DNA of 64,000 nt, taken from NCBI RefSeq assembly GCF_001640805.2, contig NC_066847.1, positions 22,249,504 through 22,313,503 on the forward strand. The letters run 5' to 3'. The stretch's first letter is position 1, and the number at the start of each line of letters is the position of its first letter. Below, piece by piece: positions 13,060 through 25,145 of this stretch. The notes below the pieces were generated by a model. The model was not told the DNA's origin. It made no database searches and saw only the letters and a program-made list of their open reading frames with translations. Source of the DNA: Lates calcarifer (Eukaryota; Chordata; Actinopteri; Centropomidae). The translations under genes and the position numbers were made by a program.

Positions 13060-13342
13060 GTAGCCACCTCAACGTATGTACACGAAGGGAGAGCGTGTCT
13101 CCCACTCTACTTCACCTGAGTTCTTGTTTGCTGCTGTGGCGCGTGGCCCCCGCAGGGAGAAAGCGACTGAGGTGGGACAGGCACTTTGCTGTGTTGTGCT
13201 GAAATGAATGGCTACGTCGGGAGTGGAGTGTTGCAATAAGATTGCTGAAGGAACAGGAGGGAGACATTCATTTCACAGGTGCAGAGTGGAGTCAGTGCTG
13301 GTGAACATCTCATGCTTGGATGTGTGGGCCACGTCTGCTCCT

Positions 13343-16300
13343 TTATGTGTCGAGGCGGCGTTTTCTCTTGGCTTTGTGCGCATACAGGAAGTACATAGTG
13401 TGCCCGGTGGTGATGAATAATACAGAAATGATAACGAGGATGCCAAAGTGCTGTGGTTGTGGAGCGGAGATGACCATGATGAAGTGAAGTAGATCCATTA
13501 GGTAATTCATAGAGCTCTGCACCCCGTTTACCACGCCCCTCTCAGACTCACAGATGTTCTCCTGCAGGAGCTGGGTCACTGTCAGGTCGAAGGACCAGAG
13601 ACCTAAAACGCAGATGTCATTGGAGCTTAAAAGTTAACCTGGCCATTTAATTTGCCAATAGTCAATACAGCGGGTCATTTATTCAGCCCTTCACATAAAT
13701 ATTTACTTGATGGGAGTAGTTAACGAGAACCCAATAGTTACTGGATTTCTTCCAGGCTGACACAGATACAGATATTTTTATATGAGTCCCTAACTTATGA
13801 TTATTAAATATGCTAACTGGGTGCATCCTGGTGGCCCACTGACTATGCTGTATACCACATACTGACATTGCAGCTGCACTATTGATTATCAATATAAGGT
13901 TAAAATGCAAAAAATACAAAGAAATACTATAATTGTGACCAGTATATGTACTGAGTGGGAGATTTTGCAGCTTTCTTACAGTGCTCTCTGATGGATAGAC
14001 TATGCAACAGTAACACTTTCTAAACCTTAGTCATATCTTTGGCATTTTTGTACTGCAGTTTCTTATGTATAGCTCAACATAGTTAGCAGTATATTTGTGT
14101 CTGCTATGCCCATTGACAATCATCAGTATTGCCAGATGCTCATATTTAAGTACCCTTTTCACTTTTGGTGTCTGTTGAATCCAGTCAGCTTTAGATGTCT
14201 GTTTACTCACCGATGCGTGCTGTGATGACGCCCAAGAACAGCAGGATAATGGAGATGTAGGACTCTGGCGCTGTGCCAGAGGGCACGTTGTCAAAAAGCA
14301 CAGTGTTGTTGGTCCAATGAATGGAGGAGCGGTCGGGGAGCAGTGGCTGATTGCTGCCTCCCCTCAGAGGGTAAGTGTGTTTTTGCCTTTGGCTCACCAT
14401 CCCTCCAAGCTCGGCAGAGGAGTTGGAGGTAAAGTAGGGCATCAGCAAGCTAAGATCCATCGGGCTGCCAGGGGCAAACACGGAGCACACACACAGCAGC
14501 AAGCAGCCCAGGTGGAGGCAGCTTGAGATGATGCCTGTGTTAACCAGGCCATAGGTCTTCCTCAGTCTGGTGAACATCACGGTGCCCATCAGGCCTGTGA
14601 TAGCTGATACACCCATCAGTAGACTAAGGAGAGAGCCGCTAATACCTTGAGTGTAGGCATAGCCAGTGGTGATGCAGTCGAAGCCCAGTACTGTGGTGTA
14701 GAGGAAAGCCAGACCCATTCCTGCCAGGAAGACTGGCTGGCGATAGTAGGCCCTCCAGCCGTCCTTACAGGTGCTCACCAACCAGCGGAACCTCCGGAAA
14801 CACAGCGGCAGGTCTGTAATTTCTTTGAGGTGCAGGCTTGTGTTGCAGTTGCCTTCTGTCAGAGGTTGAGGTTGTGCAACGTTTTCTTCCCCCGATGTGC
14901 GAGAGAGAGCAATTTCATCCATCACCTCTGTCAATCAATTTTAAATGCACAAGACTCAGTTGGTGTTCTCCATCCTCTCTGCTCAGCTTCATATCCTATT
15001 ACTATCCACACCATATGTCAAATACGCACCATCTACACTAATGAGGACTGTGGCAGTTGGGTGCTGTACACAAATTGTGTGAAATAATGAATGATTTTCA
15101 AAGTGGAGCTTGATCATTTTTATTCTATAATGACTTCAGTCCATTTAATGTGATTGTAGAAAATTAAAGAAATGACTCATTAAGCCCATTGTAGAAGATA
15201 GTTCTAGGCTAATTAAAGTATATCATAATTCAGCAGTCTTAATATCACAATCTAGAAAACTGTAATGTTAAAAAAAATGAAATTACACATAATTTTTCTG
15301 ATGTCATTTCAAAGAATTGCAAATTTAGTGTGACTGTCATCATTCCCTTAAACAACATGAAACATCTTTGACACAAATCTCAGTCCTGCCACCAAAGAAC
15401 TGTTTTAAAAATTTGATTGAATTCTTAAGTTTAAATTTGAACTTGTATTTGAACGTATTTGCTGTATATTGTCTCTACATTGCCAACTACAGGCAGTTAG
15501 CTATTAGTACATGCATGTGCTGCAGCCCTTTAAGCAAAATCTAATTTTATTTGAATGTTAAAATCAAGGACTACAAAGATCAATATGATCTGTGATGAAA
15601 AAATATGTGTCCATACCTTGTGGACTTCTCTCCATTCTCTGCAGATACACCTGATCCTCCTCCACCACTGGCGGTTTGACTGAAAGAGCAGGGACGATGC
15701 GGTACACCCGTGACAAGAAGAAGAACTCCACAATTAGAGACACAAGGTTCCAGCCCAGGATGAAGCCACAGCCAACTACATTGGAGGCCAGGGTCATGAC
15801 CTGTCCCACTGCTAGTGGGGCCAGGATGTTAGTCACCTGATCTATCCGCCTCATGGTTGCATTCATCCCTTTTGTTAGGATCAAAGACACAGAGGTTAAT
15901 GAGCTTCCACTAGAGGACTTTTTTTTAGCAAGAGCAGAAGCGGACCAGCATCTGATATTTCTCTGCGATTCAAATATTTATCAAGCGTAAACAGTAATGC
16001 AAGCCCATGACAAACATGGAATACAAACCAACATGTGCATAAACAGAGAGCGAATCCCCTCACCAGCTAGGTGTCCTCGGTTGTAGCCTGTGATAACCAC
16101 AATCCAGTCCCTCTGAATGGCAATGGTCAGCGCTGTGCTTGCAAGGTTTGCCACATCTGCCAGGACGATCACCACCGTATAACAAACCACCTTGTGTGAG
16201 TTTTGCGATGCAACATGTTACTATGACAGCACAGAGTAGCCACAAGCTCAGAAGCAGACACAACAGGGACACAGGACAGAGGGAACAACAGCAGCAATAA

Positions 16301-17417
16301 CTCCTCTGTGTGACAATCATGGTGAGTATCCTGTTTGCAGATCAACACAATATCAAGTTATGAAATGTAATTATCAGGCAGATGTGTAGTGTCTACTCAC
16401 AGTAAGCCATCCATCCCAAATCTGTTCAATCCTTTGCTTATATGAGAACACCAACATGAGCACAATGCTACATACTGTCACTGAGATGTTCTGAATGAAA
16501 AGAGATGCATGTGCAACTAAAACAGAAGACAGAAAAAGCAGTTTTAGAGTCTCAGGCTCAGAACATGGATAATATATTTTGTAAAAAAGCATGTGCGCCT
16601 TGACAGATATGAGTCAGTGGCTGTGAATCTTGTGCCTGGAGTCCTGCTGGTGTTGAGTCTAGCTATCAAATCAGGGACTGATTTACACTTGAGACACCAA
16701 GGGGAATACAATTTACCACTCAGTGGGATAGGAAACCAGCACACTCCTGGGCCCAAGATTGAAATCCACTGATGTACATCTCCGTTCTGAATGCTAAAGG
16801 TTTCAAACGTGTGTGAAATTGTCGTGCGCACCTTTATTCCTGGGATTGCGATCAACCCAGTCTCCAATCAAAGCCCCAAGCAGGAGCACTGACCCAGCCA
16901 CTACCAATCCAAACACTGCAGTCAACAGCAGGTTACGGCCGTACAGCTCAATCAGGAACACAGAGATAGCAAAGTGCCACATGCGGTCACCCTGTTTAAC
17001 GCGACATCAAAGGTCATCGTTATGTGCTGATTTGAAAGAGGCTGTCTGTATGTTGTCACACAGTTTACAGTAAGTAAACTACATTGCAGTTATTTACATT
17101 TTGATGTCTTATCTATTGCTCCAGGAATCTGTTTCTTCAGGAAATGATTCTTACCCACATTGACAACGCTCCACTGACATAGATGAGAAACTTGGGACCC
17201 TTGAGGTAGATAAGAGCTGAACCTTATGAGGAAATGCATGAAAGTCAAATAAGCACACATTATATTTGCAGCACACATTGCACAAAATCCAGCTGAATTT
17301 TAAGTTGAGTTAACCTGGTATACTCCTGGCTTTTTTGGCTCTCGCATCCCTGATGTCGTCGGACTCAAACTCGACCACGACCCCGCCGCACTGAGGGGCA
17401 TCTGCTCGCTGGGACAT
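13343..17417 (-). CDS. slc40a1: Ferroportin (solute carrier family 40 member 1-like), complete, 8 exons
   Basis: Encodes a 600-residue plasma-membrane Fe2+ exporter, the cellular iron efflux channel degraded on hepcidin binding. Coding exons (minus) are 17,315-17,417; 17,155-17,222; 16,832-16,991; 16,401-16,516; 16,064-16,190; 15,617-15,868; 14,221-14,937; 13,343-13,602; all introns are GT-AG and phases agree. Family signatures are GDRMWHFA (Asp59, equivalent to human Asp39), [10 protein letters not shown], and [16 protein letters not shown] followed by [14 protein letters not shown], where Cys360 corresponds to the hepcidin-contact Cys326 and Asp359 to Asp325. Near the C-terminus, [16 protein letters not shown] precedes LLHF, with His554 matching iron ligand His507. 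About 12 membrane segments are expected. The N-terminus is some 20 residues longer than the mammalian one, starting [12 protein letters not shown]. The cytosolic loop before the seventh membrane segment has only three lysines (256, 310, 330). Introns 6 and 7 (0.6-0.7 kb) hold nothing recognised. I see no iron-responsive element in the upstream flank. Whether this is the sole slc40a1 or a second paralogue cannot be decided here. Confidence 0.93.
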
Positions 17418-19225
17418 CGCCTAGAGTAGTTCCAAAAAACTGTTGAACTTGTTGCGCTGTTGTTCCACTGTTGTCAGTTCAGTGTTACAGTACAGTAGGT
17501 CACAGCATTCAGTCACTTACATATTTTGAAAAGACAGTTGAGGTTGCTATTGATGACTACAAGAATGTTTATACCACTTAAAGGATTACTATCTACTTAG
17601 CAACATACTACAAAGCTAATCTAGAACAACACCAAAATCAACATATGAGAGTACTGTAGTAACTAATCAAATACACATTTTATATCTCTTAACCAGCAAC
17701 TTAATGCAACAAAATTGGAACAGCCTGTCCTTTTGAACTCAATAAACTGCTTCAGCCTTCTCTGTGTGATTGCAGTGCTATAATATTATCAAGTGCACCA
17801 CATCTAATTTAATCAGTCATACAGTATTAATAAATAATGGCTGCAATGTGTCAGTAAGTCATATTATGAAGCAGGAAAATATAAAACAGTAAGATTTTGC
17901 CAGGTAAATAGATATGGCAATACTGAAAGTAGCATTAGTGTGACACCTTCCATAGCTCTATAAATGCAGTCTCAAACTGACAATGATTAAAGCGCTCATA
18001 AGTCAGTGCAGGGTCAGTCGTCACCTTTGTTCTGATGTTACGCTCAATCCTTGCAGTTGTTCCTCGTTGATGTATCTTGTGCCATGTATCCTACATTGGG
18101 ATGCGAGCCTTATCCTGAGAGCTGGAATTCAAGCTGTAGTAGTTTGAATGGCTTAATAACATCACAGTGTTTCAAGTGCACCATTGTATGAAAGTGCCAG
18201 AAAAGCAGAACAGGCAGAGGGACAACAAAGGCAGCCAGCATATTCCAAAGCACGTGACACCAGGGGGGACAATATCACTGTCCACCCACACCACAAAAAG
18301 GACAACTGTGTAACTCGTATGACTCAAAATACACACACGCAAACACACATGCGCATGGCCGGTGAGCACGTGCATGCACCCTCACACACACACAAGCAAG
18401 CGCAGTCCTACTACTCTCATACACCCACATGCACTGTTGACGTTCAAAAAAAGTTACATAAAGGACACATCATGCAACACTACATCACTCTTAACATTTG
18501 CAACAGAGGGTAGAAAGCAAATAACTATTATATCACAAAACAAAAGCTGTTCTTTAGGCAGCTGGTAATATGACTTACAAGATGACACATAATATTAATA
18601 AATAACAGCAACAATGATGCTAACTGAACATACAACCTACATTACTACAAGCATCAGCTGCTGCGTTGCTTACACATTTCTACTAAAAATCATTGTGATT
18701 TTATTTTTTATTTTTTGAAAACTAATAACACGCTTATTGCAAACCCTTCAGAAACGTTATCCATCACTCTCTGTTTGTTCCCATTCACGACATCAACACA
18801 GGAAATGAACTGTTGTCTTTCTTTAATCAAATATTAACACAGATCTGATATTCCGTTCCAGCCTTTAGTAATCAGTTTTAAGTAATCAATTTTCTCAGGG
18901 GATATTGACCTGCATTGGTTTCATCAGACTGACAGTGTTTGCATTTCCTCCCCCAATATAAATACACTTGTAAATTAAGACAAAATTAATGTGTTTTAAT
19001 TTAGCGAATATACTGAAAGTGCAGCTGCTTCTCTACAGTAGAGATAAGGTCATTTAAACTGTAATGAAATTAGAGGCTTACAATACCATACTATACAAAG
19101 ATAGAAGAAATGAATTCTTTCCAAATAAATATTTACAATAAGAAGTTATTAAATGACAAGATATCGCACATGTAGTACGTGTGGTCCTGACCACCAGTCT
19201 GATTGAACAGTAAAATAAATTTCAT
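17418..19225. other. Intergenic: ferroportin 5' flank and slc6a18 3' flank
   Basis: AT-rich, with a CA-rich patch at about 18,329-18,400 and no coding exon. A scan of the minus strand for the iron-responsive element pattern (bulged C, five paired bases, CAGTGN loop) found CAGTG at three places, but none with complementary flanks. Ferroportin promoter elements were not identified. Confidence 0.5.
18700..18705 (-). terminator. Possible poly(A) signal of slc6a18
   Basis: AATAAA on the minus strand, roughly 520 bases after the slc6a18 stop, within a T-rich stretch. Weak positional evidence only. Confidence 0.25.
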
Positions 19226-22200
19226 TTACAGATCTCCATTACAGAATTCATTTGCATATGGGTTTGGATTGTGCCTGTTCATGATGTACTTCTTCAGTAA
19301 ACCGATGAATCTGTAGAGAGCCACGAGAGGAATAGACACAACAGGAAGGACAGATAAGAGCACACAGATAGCAAAAACCCATTCAGGATAGTGCAGAACA
19401 TCAGCGAGAGGGAAATTCACCTGTGGGGTAATAGAGAGGAAAGTCAGTGTTTTTTTGTTTGGGTTTTTTTTACGTTGTGCCAGATTTAATACAGTCTACA
19501 CAGAAGAGCTGTAAAATCTGCCTTACATAATCTGGGTTCCAGGCATTATATGTTGGTCGTTTTTCAGCCTCAATCACAACGTATGCAACAAAAACCACCA
19601 GCAGCATGAAAGGGCTGATAAAGCGCCAAGTAGCCTGCCAGTAAATGTTGGGCCGCCGACCTGTCATCCATTCTATGTCGTCGTTAAACCTGTGGACGCG
19701 TGGAAACACCATGTCAGATTATTCAAATATAAGTATAATAATGATATGAATTACAGTATCACCTGTTTATTCCATAGATATATGCCACACTGATGATCTC
19801 AAAGAATGCTATGATGAGCAGAGGCATGGATCCCACGTAGCTGTTGAAAATCTCCAGCCAGTAGTTTCCAGATCCCAAAGTAAAGATGAGAGCCACAGTA
19901 AAGGAGGTAAGACATATTAACCCTATAAGCAATAAAGGAGAACAAAAAGAAACTGTAAAGCTTCTGGCATAATTCTTTGATGATTCATATGCTGAAGTCG
20001 CTGTGCTGCTTGGACACATGTTGGCATCCTACGCGACCATTAATTCTGATGTAGCAGACTCAGATGTTCACGTTTTCCCACACTCATGAACAATTGTGCA
20101 AGAGGACTTAATGTCAAGTGAAAAGAATACATGTATGTTTTTCACTGTCATGACATAACACAAAGTAGTTTTGTCAGTGCTCCAGATGCAGTGATTGCAA
20201 ATGCCATATGGAGTTATTAGATCTTGTCAGTTTACCTGTGAAAATCTCCTTCGGAATCCAGGGAGGAACCATGTGCAGGTCCAGCAGAGGAGTAAGGACC
20301 CCCTCTAGGTTTCCAAACATGGAGGACAGGCCAAGGCTGAAGAGCATTACAAAGAACAGCACCGCCCATACCTGAGAGCCTGGCATTCTTATCACTGCCT
20401 CAGTGAACACAATGAAGGCCAGTCCAGTTCCAGAGGCGCTCTGCAGGTAGGATGTGATACGTAATCTACACAACCACACAAAACGTTGTTCAGAAAACTG
20501 TTATCAGAAATGTTTTAATGGTAGTAGATGTACTGTACCTGGTCCAGGAAAGTCTGTAGATTACAGGTTTTTAGACTGAGGCTTTCAACCTCTGAGGGAT
20601 CAGTTGTATTGAGATGGTTTAACCAGTCATCATAGTTTTCAAGGGTTATATTCTCATCTCCAATGTTAAATGCATTTGTCAATTTTAATATGTTCCTAAA
20701 ATCCACAAGACATTAAATCAGTCAGGTGATACTACTATTAAAAACATCACTTATGATAATAATGAGTGTAAGTGTGTCATTTAAAAAAACAGATTTTTAA
20801 TTTTTGGCTGATACTGTAGTGGTGTACATAGTAGAGTCACAGCAGTCACATTGCTTTGGGGTCTGACAACTTCTAATGAAATAATCATCAGTTGCCCATT
20901 TAATAATAACAATATATAATTATGGAGTTGGATATACTGTGCTATGCCACACTATAATTATCTCAATGGTACATACCAATTTCGGCAATCATTGTAGTTT
21001 TCATTTGCTTTAAATCCAAGAATGGCAAAAATAGGAATTGATGCATATATTGATGTTAAACTGTTCACACATCCAACAATTAGGGCATCTCTCTCGCAAT
21101 TATTCCTGCAAAGACAGAATACTATCTCAGGTTTTTTTTTTTTTTTGTATTTCTTCATTTAGTTGTTGTTGTTGTTTTTTTTTTTTTTTTGGTACATTAT
21201 GATGTGAATGAAAACAGGTTAGAATATTCTTACTTCTGGGGATTATAACTGGAAAAAGCAATAAGTCCCCCAAAAGCCAAAGACAAAGAGAAAAAAATCT
21301 GAGTAGCAGCATCCAACCAGACCTTAGGATTCTTGAGGGTTTCCCACTGTGATGAACATATTCATTTTTAGTTAGATTTCAGACTTAACTCATTAAATCT
21401 TGCCATGAAATAATTTCAGTAGCAAGCTAACAGCAAACTCACATTTGGAGTGAAGAGATATACCAAGCCATCAGTTGCCCCAGACAGAGTCAAGGCTCTG
21501 ACCAAGAAGATGGTCAGAACCAGATATGGAAATGTGGCTGTGATATAAATAGCCTGTTGAGAAAGTTTAGACATTGATTTGATATTTAATATTCACCTCA
21601 TACACATGCATTACATGTCAAGATTCTAGTAACCCTTCATATAAATTCTCGTTTGTAAAGCTGGTTCCTTGCTAATATGCTTTTTATTTTGAAAGGGTGC
21701 TGTTACAGGCCTTAAGGAAGCATTACTCTAATGATATCAACATTTTGCCATTAATTGCTTGCCTCTAGGAGGTAGATATAACAATGACAATAATGTTTAG
21801 CATTACATCAAACAGATAGATTACCTTTCCAATAGTTTCAATTCCACGTATGAAGCAGATGTACACGAGGCACCAAGCAGTTGCCAGACACAACACGAGC
21901 CACCACTGTAAGGGCCCACTGGTCTCGATGTCTGGTGTTATGTTCAGTGTTTTACGATACCAAAAATAGTTCACTGGTGAGCTCTTTTCACATTCAGTCA
22001 GATAGCCTGTAAAAATTAGATTATATCATTATATCATGATTAATTAATCTGACTTTCTGTCTTTTTACTTCAGTTATTATTAAGCATTCATATTAGTATG
22101 ATGGAAAAAATACCAGTATGATTCAAGTTTAATGGGCAGTCTCTCCAGGGAAGTGGACTTTGAAAGGAGTGGAAGAAGTACCAGAGGACCCAGGCCAAAA

Positions 22201-23835
22201 TCATGTTGTAGAACAGACCAACTAGGAAGGATACCATCATTGAAGCCACACCTGGTTATACACATAGATATTATCCATCAAAAATTTATGTACAGTAGAG
22301 GTGGCAGTGATCTTAAGACAGTATTAAACTTTTACATGAATTTATATTCTACCATTTTTGGCATCTTGATTTTCTAAGTGAAATCCAAAAAGGGAAAAGT
22401 TCATTGATACCAAACCTTCTCACCTAAACCTCCCAGATATGGAGAGATGGAGTTCCACACTCCAACACTTCCCATGCGGAGCCGTTGTCCGATGGCCAGC
22501 TCCATGTACAGCAGAGGAAGGCCCTCAAACACCAAGGCGATGACATAAGGAATCAGAAAGGCCCCTTGAAGTAAAGCCAATGAGTAAGTCAAATTCTATT
22601 AAATAATAAACATGACTTTTTCAGTTAGCAGTGGACTTCACCTCCAAAAAAATTGGCATCGCCTTTAAGGTCATTCATTTTCCAATGACTGAATTTTTTA
22701 TTATCAGCAGTCAGAGCTTTAGCACACTCACTCATAACAAGCAATGGATCTTAACATCAGACACAGTGTAATTGTTTTCCTAACTGTATGGAGTATTGAT
22801 TATATTTTCTGTCCCTTTTTTTAGGCGAGGCTGGGGGTATTGTAGTGAACAATACAAACAGAAATATTCAATAGTCATTCAAAGCTATGAATAAAAATAT
22901 AAGCTTTGACATTGTGCAAGAAACAAGCACATGCTACATTTACATCACTGATCTCTCCCAATGTGAGGTCCAAATAACAAAATCCCTTTGGTCAGATGTG
23001 TTTCTAGATTCTGTTTCTAGATCGTTCTTCACAGGAAAAATAAACATGCAGACTGAAATTATTCAAGCCATTTTTTAATATCAAAAAGCAAAGTGAAAAA
23101 AGAAGAGGATTCACTGATCTAAGACATGTCAACAGTCATATAAAAACTTTTGAAAGTATATTTGGATGTAATATTAAAAACTGAAAATGTAATTAACAGT
23201 GAGTTGTAGATGTACACAGTGAGAAGTAATTGGGAGATAAATCTAAAAGAATAAAGAAAGAATTAATCAAGATAATTGGCAAGTCTATCTTGAAACATTG
23301 TATAATAAAAGTCACATTTCTTTATTTTCAGTTAATAACATCAGCTCTGCAAGAAATATAGAATAATTACAGCATGAAAATCAGGGCGGGTCACACCACC
23401 TGTTGCAATATAGAGTTTTTTTTTCATAACTTAAGGGAATAAAATGATTATTTAGTGACTGATCATTTAGTTTTAAAATAACAGCATTTAAGAGCTGTTT
23501 TCCCAGAGTTTCTCGTTTTGTAGAGACAGTCTTTGGATAATTGATCAAAAAATATTTCTTGATGTGGAAAACCAAGTGAAAAGCCAGATTTTTGCCCAAC
23601 TGCCCAACTTTGCTTTTTGTGTCAACATAAAAAAGCACATTGTAAATGAAATCCTCTTACCTCCACCATAGATTTGACACAAATATGGAAATCTCCACAC
23701 ATTGCCAAGTCCCACAGCAAAACCAATGCAGGTTAGCAAATATTGAACTTTATTGTCCCATTTTGGCCTCTCAGTGCCCTCTTTCTGCTCAGCACCTCCA
23801 GCCTCTCCATCTGTAACTTCATTGTCTGTTGTCAT
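19226..23835 (-). CDS. slc6a18: SLC6A18-like Na+/Cl--dependent neutral amino-acid transporter (B0AT3/XT2), complete, 12 exons
   Basis: A 622-residue member of the neurotransmitter:sodium symporter family; mammalian SLC6A18 works in the brush border of kidney and gut with ACE2/collectrin. Coding exons (minus): 23,661-23,835; 22,424-22,564; 22,114-22,251; 21,825-22,006; 21,443-21,553; 21,234-21,346; 20,977-21,105; 20,539-20,695; 20,236-20,440; 19,763-19,922; 19,527-19,689; 19,226-19,420. TM1 carries [17 protein letters not shown] (residues 38-54), whose backbone binds Na+ and substrate in this fold, preceded by the family RPKWDN motif. SLC6A18-type rather than SLC6A19-type features are [57 protein letters not shown] and [11 protein letters not shown]. 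The second extracellular loop has NHT and NIT glycosylation sequons. The C-terminus is short and ends CNGDL. Intron 1 is about 1.1 kb with no recognised feature; the other introns are under 350 bases. It is a tandem neighbour of slc6a19 with matching exon structure. All splice sites are GT-AG. Confidence 0.94.
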
Positions 23836-24398
23836 TTTGTTATATGTTATGAGGTGAGCACAAGTCGGACTCTTCAGTCTGCTTGGTCTAAAGAGAACCT
23901 CTTTGTATCAGGAGACGAGGGGGTGACGTTAGCTTTATCAGACTCCTATTTCTTGTTGGCTCTTGGGAACAATGTGGGTTGTTTGTCTAATAAAAAGCCC
24001 TTGTATCAAGCGGCCTGATATGTTGCTGATAACAAAGATGGTTGATTATAATACAAAGCAGCATAAATAAAGAACTCAGGGAGTAAAACTGTGATAGTAC
24101 ACATGCCTTTTTAATTTGTCATAGTTTGCATTACTGATATTTTCACACAGTCTTGAGTTATTTCAGTTGACAGTAATAACCAAACACTGCTTACACTATG
24201 AAATCCCTTATCAGAAGTAGTCACAAAAACACTATTCAGAATGCTTTCTTCTGAATCTTGTTCATCAGTCACATCTATTATTCTGAAAATCAGAAAACAC
24301 ACAACAGAGTCATAAGAGGTAAATGCAAAAACAGGGATTAATTCACTCCACGCTGTTAACATGTGACAACAGTGACACCAGCTGGACAGAAAGGTGTA

Positions 24399-24425
24399 CC
24401 TTCATTACCTTCATTACCTTCATCA
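24399..24425 (+). repeat. Short 9-bp tandem repeat (about 3 units)
   Basis: ACCTTCATT repeated as ACCTTCATTACCTTCATT plus a third, partly altered copy. It lies in the interval between the two SLC6 genes. Confidence 0.7.
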
Positions 24426-24737
24426 CATAGCTCCAAGTCAGCTTTCTTCTGGGGGACAACTTCCTCCCACGCTCAAAATCGAAATGTTTGATCGCGTAAT
24501 AGACCATAGCTGTCAAGTCAGACTTAATCCCAGTGAGGGATCAACCTACAACAGGACCCTGTTGCAGAAATGGACTATGGGGTCATACTAAAACTTAATG
24601 TTTTCTAGATTTGCTGTTTATCAATTCCTTTGCAGTAATTAGACACAAAATAAAAACGTGTTTAGAACAGTTAGCAAGTTACACATGGACTGTACAGCAT
24701 TATACCACCTGTTATAATAGCCATAAAAAAATGTTGC

Positions 24738-24743
24738 TTTTAT
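24738..24743 (-). terminator. Candidate poly(A) signal of slc6a19
   Basis: AATAAA on the minus strand, about 400 bases after the slc6a19 stop codon. Positional evidence only. Confidence 0.3.
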
Positions 24744-25145
24744 TAAGAAAATAGTATCTAAATTTTCCTGAGACTGTCAGAGAGGTGCTGTCTCCTCTCT
24801 ATTATATTGTTTGTATGATGTTTTTGGTCATGCTAACAGCATTCCTCTATGTATTGCATATATATGTGTATCTCTTTTTATGACAGGTGTTCTTACAGAA
24901 CGCCATGTCCCTGCTTGACAAATGAATTATTGCAGAGTAAGCCAATAAACTACATTAGTGGAGGCAATTGTTTAACAAACTGGAAACAGGCCAACCTTAA
25001 AGCAAAGAGCAAATGTTATGTAATTGGATTTTATAGCTTTTCATATGTTGCTTGATTTACTGCTAAGAAATTGCTTTGAAGCTCTTTTAAAACTGTGTAG
25101 ATAAAACCATGATATCAGTCATGTTACCAGTTTTACCAAATAATT

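Larger units (their letters stand above)
6077..13342. other. Intergenic region between rapgef5 and the ferroportin gene
   Basis: About 7.3 kb of AT-rich sequence without a recognisable coding exon on either strand. It holds two decayed repeat copies (about 6,890-7,330 and 9,155-9,395), a perfect hairpin at 7,933-7,966 and a candidate poly(A) signal for the ferroportin gene at 13,054. Further short 5' exons of rapgef5 could be hidden here, but I could not support any. Confidence 0.5.
23836..25145. other. Intergenic between slc6a18 and slc6a19
   Basis: About 1.3 kb that must hold the slc6a18 promoter and slc6a19 3' UTR. A 9-base unit (ATTACCTTC) is repeated about three times at 24,399-24,425. 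I see no clear TATA box and no coding exon. Confidence 0.55.

Noticed and set aside
17460..17475. CAGTGG on the minus strand 50 bases upstream of the ferroportin ATG, a possible IRE loop
   Set aside because: The five bases on either side (GACAA and AACAA) cannot pair and the bulged C is absent.
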